DNA from: Himantopus leucocephalus
Lineage: Eukaryota; Chordata; Aves; Charadriiformes; Recurvirostridae
Reading direction: 5' to 3'
DNA length: 64,000 nucleotides
Assembly (NCBI GenBank): GCA_003993805.1
Contig: RSEF01000031.1
Coordinates: forward strand, 60,334,792-60,398,791
A program made the translations under genes and the position numbers. Below the pieces are notes generated by a model. That model was not told the origin of the DNA, made no database searches, and saw only the letters and a list, made by a program, of their open reading frames with translations. This document shows positions 11,563 through 63,196 of this stretch, piece by piece (position 1 is the stretch's first letter; each line of letters opens with the position of its first letter).

Positions 11563-12636
11563 TGCTCATGAATCCTCCCAGCTTTGAAAGTAGGTCTTTT
11601 TAGTGAAGATTGCCTTTATTATTTGGCTTTGAGTAAATCTAAGGATAGAGATGAATGTCCACTCTGTACAGCCTGTTCTACTTAGCAGAGAAATCTGTGT
11701 TAGTCGCTCAACAAGCTGTTAGCAGTGACAAAACTGGTAATGCTGAGGCTCTATAGGCCATCTAAGAAACTTCCATCATCTGACTTGTCTTCTTCGTAAC
11801 TTCTTTTTGGAGTTGACTACTGAATTATTAAAACCAAGTGGATAAAATACTGTGCACAATAAGTAAAGTAATTTTAGATCCTAACTTTTTCTGTAAAAAT
11901 AGCAAAAAAACCCAGTCTTCTGATGCTGGAAGTAATGAGATTTCACGAAAACTGAAAGGTGGTGTAAATACAGGTGTAGTTAATCATCAGAACAGTGACT
12001 TAACTCTGAGTCATATCTCTGTCCTCTCTCTGCTGCTGCCTGTTTTAAGCATACATATCTCTTTCCCACATATATTTATGATATAGACTTAGCTACTGCA
12101 AAACCTGACCTAGCATCTTCAGGAGCTGAAATCCTAGTTCCTGTTTTGGAGATGTGAGAGACTGGTGTGGTCTGATTGGACCTCCACAGTTTACAGAGGG
12201 ATTTGCTGAAACTATTGGCTCCTACAGTGGGAGTATCACCACTGTGTCATATATTGTGCTATTAAGTGAATACGTGAAAGACCTCAGAAGTATTATGAGG
12301 AAATATTACACTAGGTTTGCTTGATTTGAGGCTTTTGACTTACAGCCTGGAACAGTTTGGCTTGCTTTGTTCCAGCTGTGTAATCAGCATTCCCCTCTGT
12401 CCAACCAGTTGCCTTGCAAGTGGGAATGACTGGTCAGTATGTGACCTTGGGGAAAGGCAAAATGGTGTGTTGGGAGCAGGGAATGTTCTGTACCAGCACA
12501 GGGAGGGAATTAGCAGCAAGAGGGAAAACGTGTGTTTGACCACAGCTGAACTATGCCCTTCTAATTTAATTACTCATGCTCTTTAGCTGGGCCTCAGCTT
12601 ATTTTCTGCATTTCCTCTTCCCCATTTTCTAGAGTT
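11563..12636. other. Intergenic stretch, no gene seen
   Basis: Unique sequence with only short chance ORFs (82 and 89 codons). No splice structure or protein family is recognised. Confidence 0.5.
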
Positions 12637-12815
12637 CAAAGAATCACAGCGTAGGTGGGATTGGAAGGCATCTGGGGAGATCATCTAGTCTAGTCCTCTG
12701 CAGTGTCCAGTCAGGTTTTGAGTATTTCTAAGACTGGAGGCACTCAACCTTTCTGGGCAAACTTTTCTATGGCTTGACCACCTTCAGTGGAATTTCCATT
12801 GAAGTGTTTACATCC
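12637..12815 (-). mobile_element. CR1 3' fragment, minus strand
   Basis: A diverged CR1 tail: GAATCACAGCG, GGATTGGAAGGCATC, GATCATCTAGTC, followed by the 'gaggcactcaacctttctgggcaa' region known from CR1 3' UTRs. Orientation is minus. The right border is uncertain because of divergence. Confidence 0.75.
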
Positions 12816-15756
12816 ACTGCTTCTCATCCTGTCACTGGATACTGCTGAGAAAAGGCTACTTCCATCTGCCTTCCTTCCATCTGGTGTTTATAAATTCTGA
12901 TGAGATGTATGTAATAGTCAACATTTTGCCTTTTAGTTTCAGCAAATGCCTGATGATTATATTTTGGATAGTTGTGTCAGGCACAGTCTGCCATCATTTA
13001 AGACCAGATGTGTGCTTCCTTTGGAGTTACTGAGGAGTAGGAGAAGTGCAGCCCTTGAGTCGATTAGCTGAATTCAGATACGTCCAAGGGTTTTTATACC
13101 TTACCCTTACTGAGGGTAAAGGTGCTTGTTTGGAATTTTTGTTGCCCATCCCCATCACCCATGCCCCCCATCACCATCGTGATGGTGCCTGGTGAACCTT
13201 GCGTTACGCTAGCCGGTGATGTCTGTTCTCAGATCGTTTCTCAGCTTTCCTGCCAAGCACGCTGTGTTCTTATGTAGCTCTTGAATTTTGCTTGGACATA
13301 TTAAGGACTTTTTTGTTTTGTCTGCACTCAGACTGTTGAACAATCATCAGAGCTGCTGGACTAAATGGAAGTTGAGGATGGTGAGGGAGAAGGCTTGGGG
13401 GAGAAGTTGTATGGAGGCTTTGCTTCTGCCTTTTTGTTCTTAAAGGCTCCACTCTCTCTGATCAGGTGTCTAATAATTTCTTTTAAAACTATAGATAATG
13501 CTTGACTATAAGCAGTTCTATGCCATTCTGTGTCACATACTTCTTAAAGTGTGGCCAACTGCACTTGTCTGAAATGCTGCTTTTCTTTCCCAACCAAAAA
13601 GCTGAACTGAGTATGAGCATGGTAACTGTATGCAAGAGAATATGGGAAAACTAATGGTGTGATACCAAAAAACAACATGGGGAATAGCTGATGATACTCT
13701 AAGCCTGTGCATAGATGTCAGCAGGTGTAAATACGTGGAGATGTATAAAGGATGTTAGGACGTGAGTTATTTGGAATAATGGAACACTGTTGGCACTGGT
13801 AGCATTATGCTCTTGACAGCAAAGAAACAAATAGAAGATACTTGGGAAAGAGGGGACATGGGATCTGACGTATTGTGCTGTGGAAGGCAAAACATACAAC
13901 CTGCTAATGGTTGAGCTGAAAACCTTTATATGCCACCCACTGCCATAAATTGGGCTTTCCAGCACTGAATAACAGCGAGTAAAATCTAGCTATTGAACCT
14001 GTGATACCCAGTGCACATTGCGAGTATAGAAGCATTTCATGTATCTGAGACTCTGACACAACTAGTGGATGATTTTAATAGCTGTATTTCTGTGAGGTGT
14101 AGACTGAATAGAGACATCTCAAGTTGTGTATTGGAGTTATTGTTTTCTTTTGTGTGTTTTTTAAAAAGGCAATTTAAAAAAAATAATTACACCAGATTAG
14201 AAAGTTAATGCATGCCACAATATTAAATGAAGGTATGAAGAACATTTATAAGGACACTTAAATGACCTTCAGCTAAATTTACAGTGAGACTTGCGCACTT
14301 AAAATGCAGAGAGTATTAAGACCTATTGGGCTGATGAATGACTCTCTGATTCTTTCCTTATGTGGCATATTGATCCAAGTATAAGTTTGCCATAGAAGAA
14401 GGAGTTCATATCACATAGCAGGATAGTCAGTCATGTCTGCTTGTTACAGATGTGTGAGACAATGAGGTGTCTTGGACCCATGAAAAGTCCTGTACAGAAA
14501 GTGGAGCAGTTCCAGCAGAAGTTGTTAGCTAGCTTTGCCTGGCAGCCTAGAAAACACCCAAGGAGGTCCATTCCTGTTCACCTCGCTGACCTGTAGGAAC
14601 CTGGCTGGACTGCAAAATGCAATACCCGTGCTTCAAAAGTGCCCTCCTAAGTAGTCTTTTATGAAAAATACAGAGGAATTTGTTTATCGTTCCATTTTGG
14701 AGTTGTTCCTCGGTCCAGTGAATCTGTGCACCCTTTGTAAACTCAGATTGTAGCACCTGTACTTACAATGCAAGCTCTATCTGAAGGCCACACAAGTGAT
14801 CTCAGCATCCTTGTTGGTTGACTCATTCCCTTTTAATAAGGTTCTTGGTGCTTCTCCTATTTGAGTCAGCCTGGTTTATGCCAGTAACGTTACTCCATAC
14901 TCTGCTGTGATATCCCTGCTTTGTAACCAACCAAATACCCACCCGCAAACTAAGTATCAGAAGGGGAAACCGTTCTGTCTTTCTCTAGCATCTTCCTCCA
15001 AGTCCTGGAGGGAGACGTGATCCACCCAGCTAGAAAGTCACTGCAGTCTGATGGTAAGTTATGAGCTGGGGAGTCATGGGAGGATGAGGCGAACATATGT
15101 GCAAAGCATGAGATTAGCTGATATGTAAAGTGTGAATAGGGTAAGTCCACAGGATCCCACGTGGCTGACTTCATACGAGAAGCTCAGGCCAATCCTGCCT
15201 CTATTTGTCTAGCCTAAGGACTAGAAGATCTTTCTGGCAGGCCAAATAACATCATTTTGAAGCATTTCAGTACAGGATTTTTAAGAGGCCATACCACACT
15301 ACAGACTTCATAACAGGTAAAATAAACGAAAGTAAGTAAGCCCTGCTTGTATATAATAAGTAGTAATTTATAATTATGCCGGCAAATTATTAAATGAAAT
15401 ACAAATTGAATAAGCTTCATGTATACCCAGGCTAACTGTAAAAACGTGATTTACAATACGTAGTATGTTCCTCAATCCTATGCTTCATGATAATTGCTGT
15501 ATGGCTGCCTCTGATAGCACTAAACACTTCAAAATATATGCATATTTTGCATATAGGCAAACACTGGCTGTTAAACTGGACAAGGAAAGAGTAATAGCAT
15601 GCCTTATATTTTACAGGTGTCAATAGAGTTTTTGAGCAGATTATTTGTACTAACTCACTTTTACATTCAAATAGGAGTCTTAATAATTAATTATCCTTGG
15701 TGAGCCTACTGGATTGACATCTGCTTGTAACTCCCATTATCACATTGAGCATTTTT
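12816..15756. other. Intergenic flank downstream of TEK, no gene seen
   Basis: Unique sequence between the CR1 fragment and the TEK 3' end. A small hairpin-forming string (CACCATCGTGATGGTG) lies near 13,172. No coding exon of any gene is recognised. Confidence 0.5.
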
Positions 15757-16168
15757 TTTAATTACAATGAAATGTCTATGAAATACTGCTGTAAGATAGT
15801 GACTTTGCTGTCAGTAGCTCTTGGAAAGTATCAAAAATATCTAAGATGGCAATACCTAATGCATTACAGTAATTATATGTATACACTATATCTACATGAC
15901 TAGGAAAAAAGAAAACCCTGCATATGAAACAGCAGATTTCATGACTTCAGTCTATTCCTACCCTGAACAGTATATACACTTCTACAGCCTGTGGAGGCAG
16001 AGGTTACTGTGTGATATACACATACATATCTGTGGTAAAACAGTATTACTGTATTATATACAGTTAGAGCTATACACAGTTCTACACAGCAGGTCACATT
16101 TTGGGCTCCAGCAGATTGAGTTTTGGTTTTCTTCAATACATCATTGATTTATGAAGAGTTCTCCTGTC
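15757..16168 (-). other. TEK: TEK 3' UTR, minimal tentative extent
   Basis: Sequence following the TEK stop codon on the minus strand. The first plausible polyadenylation hexamer I can see is ATTAAA (TTTAAT on the plus strand, 15757-15762), about 410 nt after the stop. The true 3' end may lie further left. The UTR is certain to start at 16168; its end is a guess. Confidence 0.3.
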
Positions 16169-57003
<40,835 letters not shown>

Positions 57004-57016
<13 letters not shown>

Positions 57017-57057
57017 GCTTTCCAAAATTTATCCATCCAGTTCTTACAGTCGCACAT
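57004..57057 (-). promoter_or_regulatory. TEK uORF overlapping the main start codon
   Basis: Seventeen codons plus TAG (MCDCKNWMDKFWKAWTL). It starts 41 nt before the TEK ATG in a different frame and terminates 13 nt inside the TEK coding sequence. Its ATG has a weak context (T at -3), so leaky scanning is plausible. The human leader, as I recall it, has a 17-codon ORF ending at the equivalent TAG. Confidence 0.6.
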
Positions 57058-57084
57058 GGAGTATCCTTTTCTCGGGGCAGACGT

Positions 57085-57105
57085 TTACTGGTTACTCTTC
57101 TGCAT
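57085..57105 (-). promoter_or_regulatory. TEK uORF, 6 codons
   Basis: MQKSNQ then TAA. Its ATG sits in ACCATGC, a good context (A at -3). The ATG is at the same place as one in the human leader, but the human ORF is longer, as I recall it. Confidence 0.5.
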
Positions 57106-57115
57106 GGTACGCTGT

Positions 57116-57169
57116 TTACAAGTCACAGGCAAGAAATCGCAGCACTGGAGCAGGCTGGAACAGTCTCAT
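57116..57169 (-). promoter_or_regulatory. TEK uORF, 17 codons, length conserved with human
   Basis: MRLFQPAPVLRFLACDL then TAA. As I recall it, the human leader has a 17-codon ORF at the same place, beginning MRL and ending in L with the same TTGTAA stop context. G at -3 gives an adequate start context. Confidence 0.6.
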
Positions 57170-57190
57170 TGCTGTCTGAGTACAGGGAGT

Positions 57191-57253
57191 TTAAGTTCCT
57201 TTTTCCTGTTTCCTTTGTAGATTAGGATGGGAAAGGCAGGATCTTAAAGGCAT
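57191..57253 (-). promoter_or_regulatory. TEK uORF, 20 codons, possibly bird-specific
   Basis: Starts ATGCCTTTAAG and ends GGAACTTAA. At the equivalent site the human leader, as I recall it, reads GTGCC rather than ATGCC, so this start would be absent there. Confidence 0.4.
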
Positions 57254-57260
57254 TTTTGTA

Positions 57261-57308
57261 TCAGCAGGACCGCAGGGCAGTGCAAATCCTGTCCATCCAG
57301 CAATACAT
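57261..57308 (-). promoter_or_regulatory. TEK uORF, 15 codons, with a second in-frame ATG
   Basis: MYCWMDRICTALRSC then TGA. Two in-frame ATGs 12 nt apart, ATG(N9)ATGGA, correspond to the same spacing in the human leader as I recall it. Confidence 0.45.
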
Positions 57309-60300
57309 CAAAACAGTTATCTGGAGCTGCTGGAGAAGCAGAGGACTGCTGTTGGTCACAGTCAGCAAAACAGGAACAATGATGGCATCCTCCAGCAGGC
57401 GGGAGACTGCAAGTAAAAAGTCCTCCACCTGGGTGGAAAGTGTCATCCCCTTCTCAAAGTGCAGATCTGCTTGGTTTCTCAGGGTGCTATCATCTTTTCC
57501 CTTATTTATTTAATCCACGTGTAAGCTGCTGGCTGCAATGTATCTCAGCACACAGTAATAAAAATATGAAGTAAACAGTAACAAAACAACCAGCTGAATC
57601 CAGTATAGACCAAAGCCAGCCACAATCCAGCAAACTACTCCATTAGTCCATGTGCCTTACTGGAAACATTTTTTCTCTACATTTGACAATTGGAAACAGA
57701 CTGAAAACTTGTTGCAATAGTAAATCACACCCGGAGTTATTATGACTTCAGTGGGATCAAAATGCCACATCACTCAGGGGGGTCTCAAAACTCAGAAGCT
57801 AAAACAAAACGTGAGGAAAAAAAATACAAAGAAACCCACAAAAAATAATGAAATAAATGGAGAAGCAGCACTTAGACATATAAACAGAATTGCAAATAAA
57901 GGGCAATCTTATTTACCACTTGACTAAATATAACCCATAACAATGTAGCATTTAAAAGTCCCCTAGTCCTGCCAAGATGCTAACACCCATAATGGCTTTT
58001 ACGGAAGTATAGAAAAGTTAATGTTCAGCATCATTTTGGAAATGGGGTATGGGCTGATCCTACTTTGATTTAATTTCCTTAGGAAGAACTTTTAGCCTTT
58101 GACTGGTGTAGATTTCACAGAGGAAGTCCTTTACACCCAAGACCTATTGCCACGTGGACAGAAAGAAGGGTGTCACCTACAGCATATTTCAATGCATTAA
58201 CCCAGAGCTGCTCCTTACATGCCACTGCCCCCATCCCCCCACCCCCCCCAATATAACTGAAAGTGAAACCAAGTAAGAACTTAAACTGAAAAATACCCTA
58301 TGGGTGCAAAAACACAGTGTGAGGTCCAAACACTACTAAAATTCCATTTTGAGGCTTAAAGGAGGCAGAGTATAAGGTATTTACCTGGTCCGGTTCCAGA
58401 CCAAAATACACACATGTGTTTTTTCCATCTTTGATTTTTGAGAACATTTATTCTACTCTTAGATGTGAAGAGGCAGTGATTATCCGCACAGCACATCAGC
58501 CTTTATAAGCCGGCTGGTATAGGCCCCTCCAGTACAGGAATAGTTAATGTATTACCAGATACTGTTACCATAATTCCTATCATCTAGTGGATAACACTGT
58601 GCAGTCATTCATTTAACTTGCTTCTAATATGGCCTGTCCTTAATTTTTTTTTTCAGTGTCTTTGGATTTGCTGAGGGGTGGGAGGTTAAACAACTTCAGT
58701 CAAGGCTGTGGTTCTCCAGATTGTTATCGTGAGCTTAGAGGGGTTTTTAAACTTTTCACTTAAATGTCACTCCCTAGGGCATAACCAGGTCACTGAGGAG
58801 AAACGCATCATGTCTCCATTTTTAGTACACATAAACGCAAAGCAATGCATATGGACTGCTGCTGATACTGATTTTGCAGTATGTATAATTGGCCAGGTCA
58901 GCTATTCACTATTTTTTGAAGAATCAACTTGTGCCTACTGATCATTTCATCTGCTGTGACAAGGTAGCTATCTCCAGGATGAGACCAGGCAGCCTAAATA
59001 CGCAATACTCCACAAATACAAGAAGGTTGCAAGGACTTGCTGAAGCCAAAAAAGAGGCAACACGTACTTACCCAAGTCAGAATTTCGTTGGGATAATGGC
59101 TTCAGCAGGTTCATGTGTTTGTTTTGTGTTTCATAATATAATTTCATTTTTGAAGAAATAAAGAATAGCATCTATGATTCGGCAAACATTTAAGTACTTT
59201 TTAATGTGTAGTAAGTGTTTAAGCACAGATCTGTTTCTATTTGCAAGGTGTTTAAGTGCCACAGTTTGATTACTGTTCTCACTGATGTCAAAATTAATCA
59301 CACAATAAGCTTTTGCTAGATTGTGGCATTTAAAGGATTTTGCTATTCTAGCTTATTCCTACTCATATGTAAGTGTCTGCCAGCCCTACCTTCCATATTT
59401 TCATCCTTATACTTCATGTTATTAGAATATGAGCCTTCCTAAAAGTAGCTCATACCAATTTTCTGTTCTGTGAACTAAAAGCTGTATGACCTGATCATCC
59501 CTCTGATTGCTGAACACCACAGAAGTGCAGTAGAATTGTCTGTCCCCTCCACCAAACATCAACAATATCATAGCAGGACCCCACGCGTGGGCCCGTCTCC
59601 TGCTCTCCAGTCCTCAGCTTATGTTGATGGATCTACAAACAAGAGGATCCTAAATCTCAGCCCGCATTCACTATTAAAGCACAGGAGAATTGGAAATGGC
59701 CATCTAGCCAAAACAGATTGCCAGTGAACAAAACTAGGCTAAAAGTGAGGACGGCAAGAAGAGTAACACATCATACTGAGTTACTCCAGTTTTTGTTGCA
59801 TGTGGGACTAACAGAGGCTGTTGACTACTGGGCTGGCCAATGAGCATGCCCACGGCACATCCTCAGGTGGGCATGTAGCTGTATTTAGGCCCAGTAGTCT
59901 ACAACCTTTGCCTTTCCTAAAGGTACTCAGAAAGGCTGTGCAACCCCATGTGAGTTCTAAAGTGTTCCCCTTAGGAACATCGGTTTGGTTGGTGGCTTAC
60001 TGCTGATTAACGCATATCAGCATTCACATCTAACTTAGCACCCATCACAATGGCAAGCGTGAGGTTTTAAATTAGTTACAGCAGGGAAACAAATTGTCTT
60101 TCAACATGTAAATATAACCCTAGCATTAAACATGGCTTTTCATAACTCTGTTTGCTGAAGGCTAATTTTATGATACGTCAAGTGCCCTGAACTCCTGACA
60201 CCAGGCTTTCCTCTTTAGATAAGCAGCATGCTGGTCTCAAGGACAATCCATTCATACATGCTGTATTGCATGGAAATATGTGAGGAGGAAAAATAAACAA

Positions 60301-61589
60301 TGCCACTCTACACTTCTTTAATCAGGTAGATGTGTTAGCAGAAAGCACATATCCTCTTGCAGTGTCTGGCTGTATTATGCTTTTTTGGAAACAAGCCATT
60401 ACTTTGGCCTTGACATGATGTTAATATGCGTTAGTAGGAGGCAGCAGAGGAACTTTAGGAACTATTAGGCGCCACAATCAGCTAATATAAAGCAGAGGCT
60501 CATAAATGATGGAATTTAAGCTTTTTTCTTAAACACATCCTGTTCCCCCCTACAGAACAGCCTATGTCACTGAGGCAGACTGCAGCCCCTAAGCCATCTA
60601 TTTTGGATCACCTGGAAGTGAGACATAGCAGCTAGGTGGCCCGTGAGAGGACATGTGCTGTTGCTGGTCTAAGCGGTCAGGATGAGGACTATCCCTACGC
60701 AACGCAGTGGCGGTGTAGAAACTGGAGGGAGACAAAGGTTTCTGCAGCACATAGTTAAAGATAAGTCATGTTAACATGGAAGGGAGAGGGTGGAGGAGTG
60801 CTGATATTGTAATAGGTGGCTGTAAGAAACCTTAAGGTGGGGTAGAAAAGGTAACAGAGTGGTTTTTCTTGCAGCTCATTCTCTTGACTTGGCAGCCGAT
60901 GCTGAGAAGGTGAAGTTACTTCGTGCTTTTTCTGCTGCCTCTCCTGCATGTGCATACTCAAAAGGTAACTGCGGATCGCAAACATAACTATGATCAGGTT
61001 TTTTGCTCAGTGTTTTTGTTTTCTTCTCAAAAAAAGAGCTTCTCTTAGACTTTAAGGAGACCATGGGCTGGAAAATGGCTGAGTGTTGAGCAGTCTACAG
61101 GACAGCCTCAGCTGAAGGGAGCTATTGCGTGCCTGTCTTCCTTGCTAGTGAAATGAAAGGGAATTTACTAGAGTGGGATTAAACACAGGATCTTGTGGGA
61201 AACTTAGGTTTCTGTCAAGGGGAAAGTTCAGTGGATGAAACATCACAGGAGTATTTTAGGGCCTCTGTATCAGTAAAGTCATTGTGAAGGACATCAGGCT
61301 ATTTGACAAAGGTCTATACTCTGGAAACTTTTTCTTTGTAAGTCACTTGTATTTTGCTGAAATAAGCTTTATGTAGATTTTAGAATGGTCTGTTGTCAGC
61401 AGAAGGACAAAAAAATAATTTTTGTTTCCCAGTTTTTTGCTGACAAAAAGGACTGAGACTATTTTAAAAAATGCTTGGAGAAAGAAAGTGTGAGAGGTGA
61501 AGTTAAGAGCCAGCAATTGTGATGGCTACTGGTGATGTCAAACACGTATATGAAGCCACATGAGTGAGAAGCAAGCAAGGTAGTTATAT
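57309..61589. other. TEK promoter-proximal and upstream flank, no gene seen
   Basis: Probably contains the TEK promoter in its first few hundred bases. A C-rich tract lies at 58,227-58,250, giving G-rich runs on the TEK sense strand about 1.2 kb upstream of the ATG. No coding exon was recognised; ORFs are short. Confidence 0.5.
58227..58250. repeat. C-rich tract upstream of TEK
   Basis: Three C-runs of at least five, separated by AT and A. The minus strand is correspondingly G-rich. Confidence 0.8.
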
Positions 61590-62216
61590 CCCACTTAGTT
61601 TTTATGAAAACCAGCGGCATCCTGGCTTATATCAGGAATAGTGTGGTGAGCAGGGAAGGGATTGTCCCCTTGTACTGGGCACTGGTGAGGCCGCACCTCA
61701 AATACTGTGTTCAGTGTTGGGCCCCTCACTACAAGAAAGACACTGAGGTGCTGGAGTGTGTCCTGAGAAGGGCAACAAAGCTGGTGAGGGGTCTGGAGGA
61801 CAAGTCTTATGGGGAGCGGCCAAGGGAACAGGGGTTGTTTAGCCTGGAGAAAAGGAGGCTGAGGGGAGACCTTATCGCTCTCTACAGCTACCTGAAAGGA
61901 GGGTGTAGAGAGGTGGGGGTCAGTCTCTTCTCCCAAGTAATAAGCAATAGAACAAGAGGAAATAGACTTGAGTTACACCAGGGGAGGTTTAGATTGGATT
62001 TCAGGAAAAACTTCTTCTCCAAAAGGGTTGTCAAGCATTGGAGCAGGCTGCTCAGGGAAGTGGTGGAATTGCTGTCCCTGGAGGTATTTCAAAGACAGGT
62101 AGCAGTGGTGCTGAGGGACATGGTTTAGTGGTGGTTTTGGCAGTGTTGGGTTGGTGGTTGGACTCGATGATCTTAAAGGTCCCTTCCAACTTAGACAATT
62201 CTATGATTTTATGATA
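61590..62216 (+). mobile_element. CR1 LINE 3' fragment, plus strand
   Basis: Contains an uninterrupted 174-codon ORF (61,604-62,128) covering the C-terminal part of CR1 ORF2: [77 protein letters not shown]. The CR1 3' UTR follows, ending GGTCCCTTCCAACTTAGACA then ATTCTATGATTTTATGAT. Truncated before the catalytic reverse transcriptase motifs, so not autonomous. Confidence 0.93.
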
Positions 62217-63056
62217 AAAGGACAAAACTGCATCCTTGTTGTCATTGCTTTTTGAGCCCATTGTTTTCCTACTTCAGAGCATGTCTGCTCTATTTTTTAA
62301 AAGATCTGCTAAAATAGGTGATTTTGAACATGCGTTAAATTAACCCCAAATCAAGCTTTTGCTTGTCCTCCAAGATTGGGTCAGGCTCAGGGAGCAGAAA
62401 AGTAAGTGATGTTAATACTCCTACTATCCCAAAGTCAAAAGAAGTCTGGAGATGAATGAGATTCTCCAGCCTGAAAGAGGTGTCATCCAACAGGAGGTAA
62501 GCAGAGCTCATGCAGAAACTACAGAGTTCACAATTTTTCTCCTCTATTCTGTTACTGCTTTTTTGCTCAATTTTTCTACAATACATTTTGAAGGATGAGT
62601 GAGTCTGTGTATTTATATTTAATGGTAACAACTGTATATCCAAGTGTCTTGAAGTTATTAACACTGAGTGACCCCAAATGGTGCACAGCAATAAAATATG
62701 ACTGCCTAAAGTAGCCCAGCATTAACAAGGCAAATTTCGTATCTGTGCAGATTGGAGAGTTAAAGAATAATTGCATGAGCCACCTAATGCACGTGAAGTT
62801 TGTAGGTCGGACTATTGCTTCCAAGGACCCGGAAATGGGTGATGCTAATTAGATCTCAGGGCTAGTGTTTTCACCCATTTAGGTTACAAAAATTCATTCT
62901 TAAAATCCTGTTTGCAGGTCCCACTATCTTCCACTCAATCTCATGCTGTTAATATGATTCGAATGGTAATTTTTATTTGCTGATTGCATCATTTAACTTT
63001 GCTTAACTTTAACCAGCATTCAAAAAGTGCAACTTAGTGACAAATTTGCTATCTAC
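62217..63056. other. Intergenic stretch, no gene seen
   Basis: Unique sequence with a 118-codon minus-strand ORF (62,335-62,691) that I do not recognise and that lacks convincing splice sites. Confidence 0.45.
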
Positions 63057-63196
63057 CTGGCTCTGCTTCCAAATTTATGTCACACAGGGACTGGCTAAAA
63101 TCTTGATATAGGAGAGCCACATGTGCACTCTTGGTGAGCTGCTGTGTAACAGTTCCTTCTCTTGAATGCTCCAGCTTTAACTTCAGCCTTCTGTCT
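63057..63196 (-). CDS. Exon-like block of unknown gene
   Basis: I do not recognise the product. The minus strand has an open 140-nt block bounded by a pyrimidine-rich acceptor (CCTTTCTTTCACAG) and a donor (CCAG|GTAGAT). The open frame is phase 2 at the start and phase 1 at the end. It would encode DRRLKLKLEHSREGTVTQQL, TKSAHVALLYQDFSQSLCD and INLEAEPG, a charged, probably helical segment. It lies about 6 kb upstream of TEK on the same strand, where the 3' end of IFT74 would be expected from human synteny, but it does not match IFT74 as I know it. It could be an exon of another gene, an alternative upstream exon, or chance. Confidence 0.3.

Larger units (their letters stand above)
57017..57308 (-). 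other. TEK: TEK 5' UTR, conserved minimal extent
   Basis: Leader continuous with exon 1. Blocks such as GCCTTTAAGAT, TTTCCCATCCTAATCT, CAAAGGAAACAGGAAAAAGG and ATGAGACTGTT agree with the human TIE2 5' UTR as I remember it, so the transcribed region reaches at least 57,308. The transcription start is not identifiable; an AT-rich TATA-like string lies near 57,501-57,513. The leader carries at least five upstream ATGs, listed separately. Human TIE2 mRNA is known for a long uORF-containing leader with reported IRES activity. Confidence 0.7.

Noticed and set aside
62335..62691. 118-codon minus-strand ORF near the right end, considered as a partner exon of the block at 63,057
   Set aside because: No convincing acceptor-donor pair in frame and no recognised homology.
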